This document shows positions 6,943-9,271 of a stretch of DNA of 9,271 nucleotides, piece by piece. The position numbers and the translations under genes were made by a program. Below the pieces are notes generated by a model. It did no database searches. It was not told the origin of the DNA and saw only the letters and a program-made list of their open reading frames with translations. The stretch comes from Abditibacteriota bacterium (GTDB lineage: Bacteria > Armatimonadota > UBA5829). How positions within the stretch are numbered: position 1 is the stretch's first letter; each line of letters starts with the position of its first letter. The DNA lies in assembly GCA_017958015.1 (NCBI GenBank), contig JAGDDM010000193.1, forward strand, positions 1-9,271, written 5' to 3'.

Positions 6943-8150
6943 AAACACGCCTTCCCAACGGCCTTACCGTCGTAAGCGAACATTTGAGCCACGCCGAATC
7001 CGTGTCTCTGGGAGTGTGGGTTCGGGCCGGCTCGAGGGACGAGTGTTCCCGGCTGTCCGGCATAAGCCACTTCACGGAGCACATGGTTTTCAAGGGCACC
7101 CACCGCAGGACCGCGGAGGAAATCTCGGCGGAAGCGGAGGGTCTTGGCTGCGATCTGAACGCCTTCACCGACAAGGAATACACCTGCTATTACACCCGCG
7201 CACTGCCGGAGTACACCGCCGGAGTGCTGGATATAATTGCCGACATGCTTACGGACCCGATGTTGTCGGAAAGTGACGCCGCCAACGAGAAGGGCGTCGT
7301 TATCGACGAAATCAGGGGCGTTGCGGACGTGCCGGAGGATCTTATTATCGACGAGACCGCGTCTCTGTTTTTCGGTTCCAATCGTCTCGGGCAATCCGTG
7401 GCCGGCAGCGAGAAAACCGTGTCCGCCTTCACTCCCGATGACGTAAGGCGGTGTATGGCAAGCCGGTATCGGACGGAAAACATCGTTGTGGCGGCGGCGG
7501 GAAAGGTTGACCACCACAACCTTGTCGCCTTGGCGGAAAAATTGTTTGCCCCGGCGGAGGGGGAAAGCGAGAAACGGACCTTCGACGAGTTCGGACCGGT
7601 TCTCGATGAGAAGATTATCCGTAAGGATGTGGAACGGGCCCAATTTACCCTTACGGTTCCCGCGTACCCCGTCGGGAATAACCGCCGCTACGCCTTGGCG
7701 ATTCTCGACACCGTTCTCGGGGGCTCCTCAAGCTCTCGGCTCTTTACGGAGGTTCGGGAGAAGCGGGGACTGGCCTATTCCGTGGGTTCCTACGGCACAG
7801 CCTTCGCCGACTGCGGTACATTTACCATCTACGGCGGCACCGCCAAGGACAAGGTGGAGGAAGCCGTGTCTCTCTGCAAGGACTGCGCCCGGGATATCTG
7901 CGGCGGAGTCACCGAAAAAGAGGCGGATAGGGCGAAGAATCTTCTGCGGGCGGGCATTCTCATGAGCGGAGAGAACTCGGAGGCGAGAATGAACCGCATC
8001 GCCCGAAGCGAAATATACAATCTGCGGCACGTTCCCCAAGAGGAGAGTATCGAGCGGCTGATGGTCGTCACAACCGACGACGTCCGCGCTGTGGCGGAGG
8101 ACCTCCTCGGCGGCGAGAGGTACGCTAAAGTTGTTATAACCGGAAAGTGA
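6936..8150 (+). CDS. M16-family zinc metallopeptidase (pitrilysin/MPP-like, MlpA-type)
   Basis: This belongs to the M16 peptidases related to the mitochondrial processing peptidase and Bacillus MlpA (YmxG). The 404-residue length fits the single-unit M16B class of about 410. The inverted zinc motif HFTEH occupies residues 45-49 (His45, Glu48, His49), and the third zinc ligand is Glu125 in VVIDEIRG, with the usual spacing of 76 from His49. The segment LGCDLNAFTDKEYTCYYTRA (70-89) and the C-terminal-half motif SSSRLFTEVREKRGLAYSVG are typical, the latter including the Arg/Tyr substrate-binding region. All metal ligands are present, so activity is expected; the natural substrate cannot be inferred. 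No signal peptide is visible, so it is probably cytoplasmic. The ATG overlaps the polA stop by seven bases and is preceded by GGGGAAAG (6928-6935), which makes it the third gene of the sppA-polA operon. No terminator hairpin follows it. Confidence 0.93.
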   Translation: MVKTRLPNGLTVVSEHLSHAESVSLGVWVRAGSRDECSRLSGISHFTEHMVFKGTHRRTAEEISAEAEGLGCDLNAFTDKEYTCYYTRALPEYTAGVLDIIADMLTDPMLSESDAANEKGVVIDEIRGVADVPEDLIIDETASLFFGSNRLGQSVAGSEKTVSAFTPDDVRRCMASRYRTENIVVAAAGKVDHHNLVALAEKLFAPAEGESEKRTFDEFGPVLDEKIIRKDVERAQFTLTVPAYPVGNNRRYALAILDTVLGGSSSSRLFTEVREKRGLAYSVGSYGTAFADCGTFTIYGGTAKDKVEEAVSLCKDCARDICGGVTEKEADRAKNLLRAGILMSGENSEARMNRIARSEIYNLRHVPQEESIERLMVVTTDDVRAVAEDLLGGERYAKVVITGK

Positions 8151-8170
8151 TTGATAGTTGAGAGCCGAGT

Positions 8171-8554
8171 ATGCTGAAAGTCTTAAGCGAAACAGAAATT
8201 AAAAATATGACTCCGAGTGAAATTGAAGTCCTTGATGACGAGTACAATGACACTCTTGATAAGTATGCTCGCAAGCATCATATTCCGTTGTACGCAATAT
8301 TTAGGGCTTTTGATTTAGCGGATAAAGAAGAAGACACGCAAAAGATTATCGATGTTATAAATAAAGATTTACCTTTGGACATCGAAATTAGAGATGCCGA
8401 TTATGAAGATGAGTACGAGCGGATTTTTAACGAAAGTCCTTATCGTTTCAGAACTCATCGGACAAAGGAAGATATTATAAATGCTGTGAAGACCGGTAAA
8501 AAGCTACCTTCTCCGGCTGATAATCTTCCGCCGGGAGTATGGTATAATTTTTAG
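8171..8554 (+). CDS. Hypothetical acidic protein, tandem paralog 1
   Basis: Not recognised. The 127-residue protein is highly charged and acidic, with no signal peptide, membrane segment or cysteines, so it is probably soluble and cytoplasmic. The N-terminal 80 residues look helical and acidic. Residues 81-127 align with the C-terminal 48 residues of the next ORF, sharing EYERIFNES-like and TKEDIINAVKTGKKL segments and the ending P-x-GVW. Base composition is clearly lower in GC than in the operon upstream: the 60-base blocks 8221-8280 and 8341-8400 contain 24 and 18 G+C. Codon choice is correspondingly A/T-ending. It starts 20 bases after the M16 gene. Only weak purine patches (GAGAG, CGAG) precede the ATG, unlike the clear sites of sppA. 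Likely horizontally acquired. Function unknown; immunity or antitoxin-like roles are possible for small acidic paralogs, but nothing here demonstrates one. Confidence 0.75.
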   Translation: MLKVLSETEIKNMTPSEIEVLDDEYNDTLDKYARKHHIPLYAIFRAFDLADKEEDTQKIIDVINKDLPLDIEIRDADYEDEYERIFNESPYRFRTHRTKEDIINAVKTGKKLPSPADNLPPGVWYNF

Positions 8555-8616
8555 GCGGTAATGTCAATTTGTAGTAGACTAAGCGACTAAGATGATAAGA
8601 TATACATTGGTGTTAT

Positions 8617-8853
8617 ATGCGAAAGCCGTCTAAAGAAGAATCATTTAAATTCTATAAGAATATAGCGAATACTAAATCGGGCTTAACGGATGATGATTAC
8701 TTGTTCTTGTATCATCAGATGTTTGGCGAGTCTGGAATGTCTCCGAGCGTTTGGGACACTCGCACGATTGAAGACGTCAAGCAGGCTGTAAAAACCGGAG
8801 TCAAACTGTATAATCCGGTCAAGGATATGCCAGACGGCGTTCCTTGGGACTAG
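8617..8853 (+). CDS. Hypothetical small protein, tandem paralog 2
   Basis: Not recognised. This 78-residue soluble protein has no signal peptide or membrane segment. Residues 31-78 align with residues 81-127 of the preceding ORF: Y-x3-F-x-ES, then T-x-ED-x4-AVKTG-x-KL, then P-x-GV near the end. A lysine-rich N terminus (MRKPSKEE) replaces the longer acidic N terminus of paralog 1. The gene is AT-rich like its neighbour and lies 62 bases after it. GGTG at 8609-8612 is a weak possible ribosome-binding site. The C terminus GVPWD matches the GVWYNF ending of the paralog, so the stop at 8851-8853 looks natural and not the product of truncation. Confidence 0.7.
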   Translation: MRKPSKEESFKFYKNIANTKSGLTDDDYLFLYHQMFGESGMSPSVWDTRTIEDVKQAVKTGVKLYNPVKDMPDGVPWD

Positions 8854-8867
8854 CGGTTCCGGTTACG

Positions 8868-9271
8868 ATGGATCCGATCCTGCCCGGCGTACACACGATC
8901 CGCATCATCAAGGACTCCCGTGTCGCCGAGCAGAAGGACGTTCTCAAAGGCATCACGGTACACTGCAAGGCGGACACCATGAAGGCCACGCAGCCGAAGG
9001 CGCTGCTGATGGAGGTCATCGGCGACTCCAGCACGCAGGGCTCCGGCTCCGTTGTTACGGATACCCCGGATACGACCAAGCACAGCATTTCCGTCGCGCT
9101 CTCTTACGCCTATCTCGTGCCGGACGCGTTGGATATGGACTGGGAGATGTGCGTCCGGGGCAGCCTCGGCCTCATCACAAGGACGGGCGATCCTCCCTAC
9201 AACTATCAGGAGATGTACGAATACCAAAACCGCTGGCGCGATCCCGCGACAAAGTACACGTTCCCGAGAAA
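8868..9271 (+). CDS. Unrecognised protein, partial; runs off right edge and possibly 5'-truncated
   Basis: An open frame of 134 codons plus two bases runs from the ATG at 8868 to the window end. Strong G/C at third codon positions in this frame supports real plus-strand coding. The N-terminal half has alternating hydrophobic and polar residues suggesting beta-strands (HTIRIIKD, KHSISVALSYAYLV). The later part is rich in Tyr, Trp and Asp. No signal peptide or known motif is recognised. The frame is open upstream to 8814, with a TTG at 8844 as the only other start seen. Neither start has a Shine-Dalgarno sequence, and the sequence reads like protein interior from the first codon. It therefore may be a gene that lost its 5' end when the AT-rich patch joined, or an assembly junction. 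Function is not assigned. Confidence 0.5.
   Translation, partial: MDPILPGVHTIRIIKDSRVAEQKDVLKGITVHCKADTMKATQPKALLMEVIGDSSTQGSGSVVTDTPDTTKHSISVALSYAYLVPDALDMDWEMCVRGSLGLITRTGDPPYNYQEMYEYQNRWRDPATKYTFPR

Larger units (their letters stand above)
8151..8853. other. AT-rich accessory patch between the operon and the right-hand GC-rich segment
   Basis: The GC-rich operon sequence gives way at the M16 stop to AT-rich sequence carrying only the two paralogs, and GC-rich sequence returns at about the stop of paralog 2. The 62-base gap 8555-8616 contains a direct repeat GACTAAG (8577-8583 and 8585-8591) and AT-rich sequence but no convincing promoter or terminator. No transposase, integrase, target-site duplication or terminal inverted repeat was seen, so the mode of acquisition is unknown. 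Confidence 0.6.

Noticed and set aside
5560..6948. Long minus-strand open frame (462 codons) opposite polA
   Set aside because: It is a shadow of the conserved polymerase domain, His- and Gly-rich with no recognisable motif and no promoter or ribosome-binding site of its own.
6807..7643. Minus-strand frame of 278 codons spanning the polA/M16 overlap
   Set aside because: It crosses two intact genes on the other strand whose motifs are fully accounted for; coding here is not plausible.
8112..8140. Possible promoter for the AT-rich ORFs using TATAAC at 8135-8140
   Set aside because: The -10-like box has no acceptable -35 partner at 16-18 bases (GGCGAG at 17) and lies inside the M16 gene end, so it was not annotated.
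8577..8591. Direct repeat GACTAAG-C-GACTAAG as a CRISPR-like or attachment-site repeat
   Set aside because: There are only two 7-base units separated by one base, with no further copies, integrase or spacer structure; it is reported only as part of the patch.
8850..9227. Minus-strand frame of 125 codons at the right end
   Set aside because: Third-position composition favours the opposing plus-strand frame, and the minus-strand protein looks like an Arg/Val/His-rich shadow.

Overview
The window is a stretch of bacterial chromosome of moderately high GC. It carries six conserved housekeeping genes, then a short AT-rich accessory patch and a gene fragment that runs off the right edge. Bacterial features are a perfect-consensus sigma-70-type promoter, intrinsic terminators, Shine-Dalgarno sites, GTG/ATG starts and a tRNA gene with encoded CCA. 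The phylum cannot be fixed from the sequence alone. The proteins are typical in architecture but divergent at several usually conserved positions (PurA P-loop GDEAKGK, PolA O-helix NFA/YGRS), which suggests a poorly sampled lineage. An assembly from an uncultured organism is plausible, but that is inference.

Layout. Positions 2-1600 hold the C-terminal three quarters of a PcrA/UvrD DNA helicase, cut by the left edge. A promoter follows, then purA (1697-2989, adenylosuccinate synthetase). The purA-sppA gap (2990-3263) is filled. It holds a bidirectional terminator hairpin (3003-3039), a second hairpin (3095-3118) and a tRNA-Leu(CAA) gene on the minus strand (3124-3209). The tRNA's TTGACA-N17-TATAAT promoter lies directly in front of the divergent sppA gene.

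From 3264 to 8150 three genes overlap by a few bases and probably form one operon: sppA (membrane signal-peptide peptidase), polA (DNA polymerase I) and an M16-family zinc peptidase. PolA joins helicase-family enzymes in repair and Okazaki-fragment processing. Its proofreading domain keeps the fold-level alignment but has lost most catalytic acids. SppA and the M16 enzyme are both proteases.

From 8151 the composition drops sharply to AT-rich. Two small unrecognised ORFs (8171-8554 and 8617-8853) share a C-terminal module of about 47 residues ending in a P-x-GV-(x)-W motif, so they are tandem paralogs. At about 8853 the composition flips back to GC-rich. A plus-strand reading frame (8868 to the edge) then begins without a recognisable ribosome-binding site. 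It may be a gene whose 5' end was lost, or a junction in the assembly. The paralog pair and this junction are the main items of novelty.
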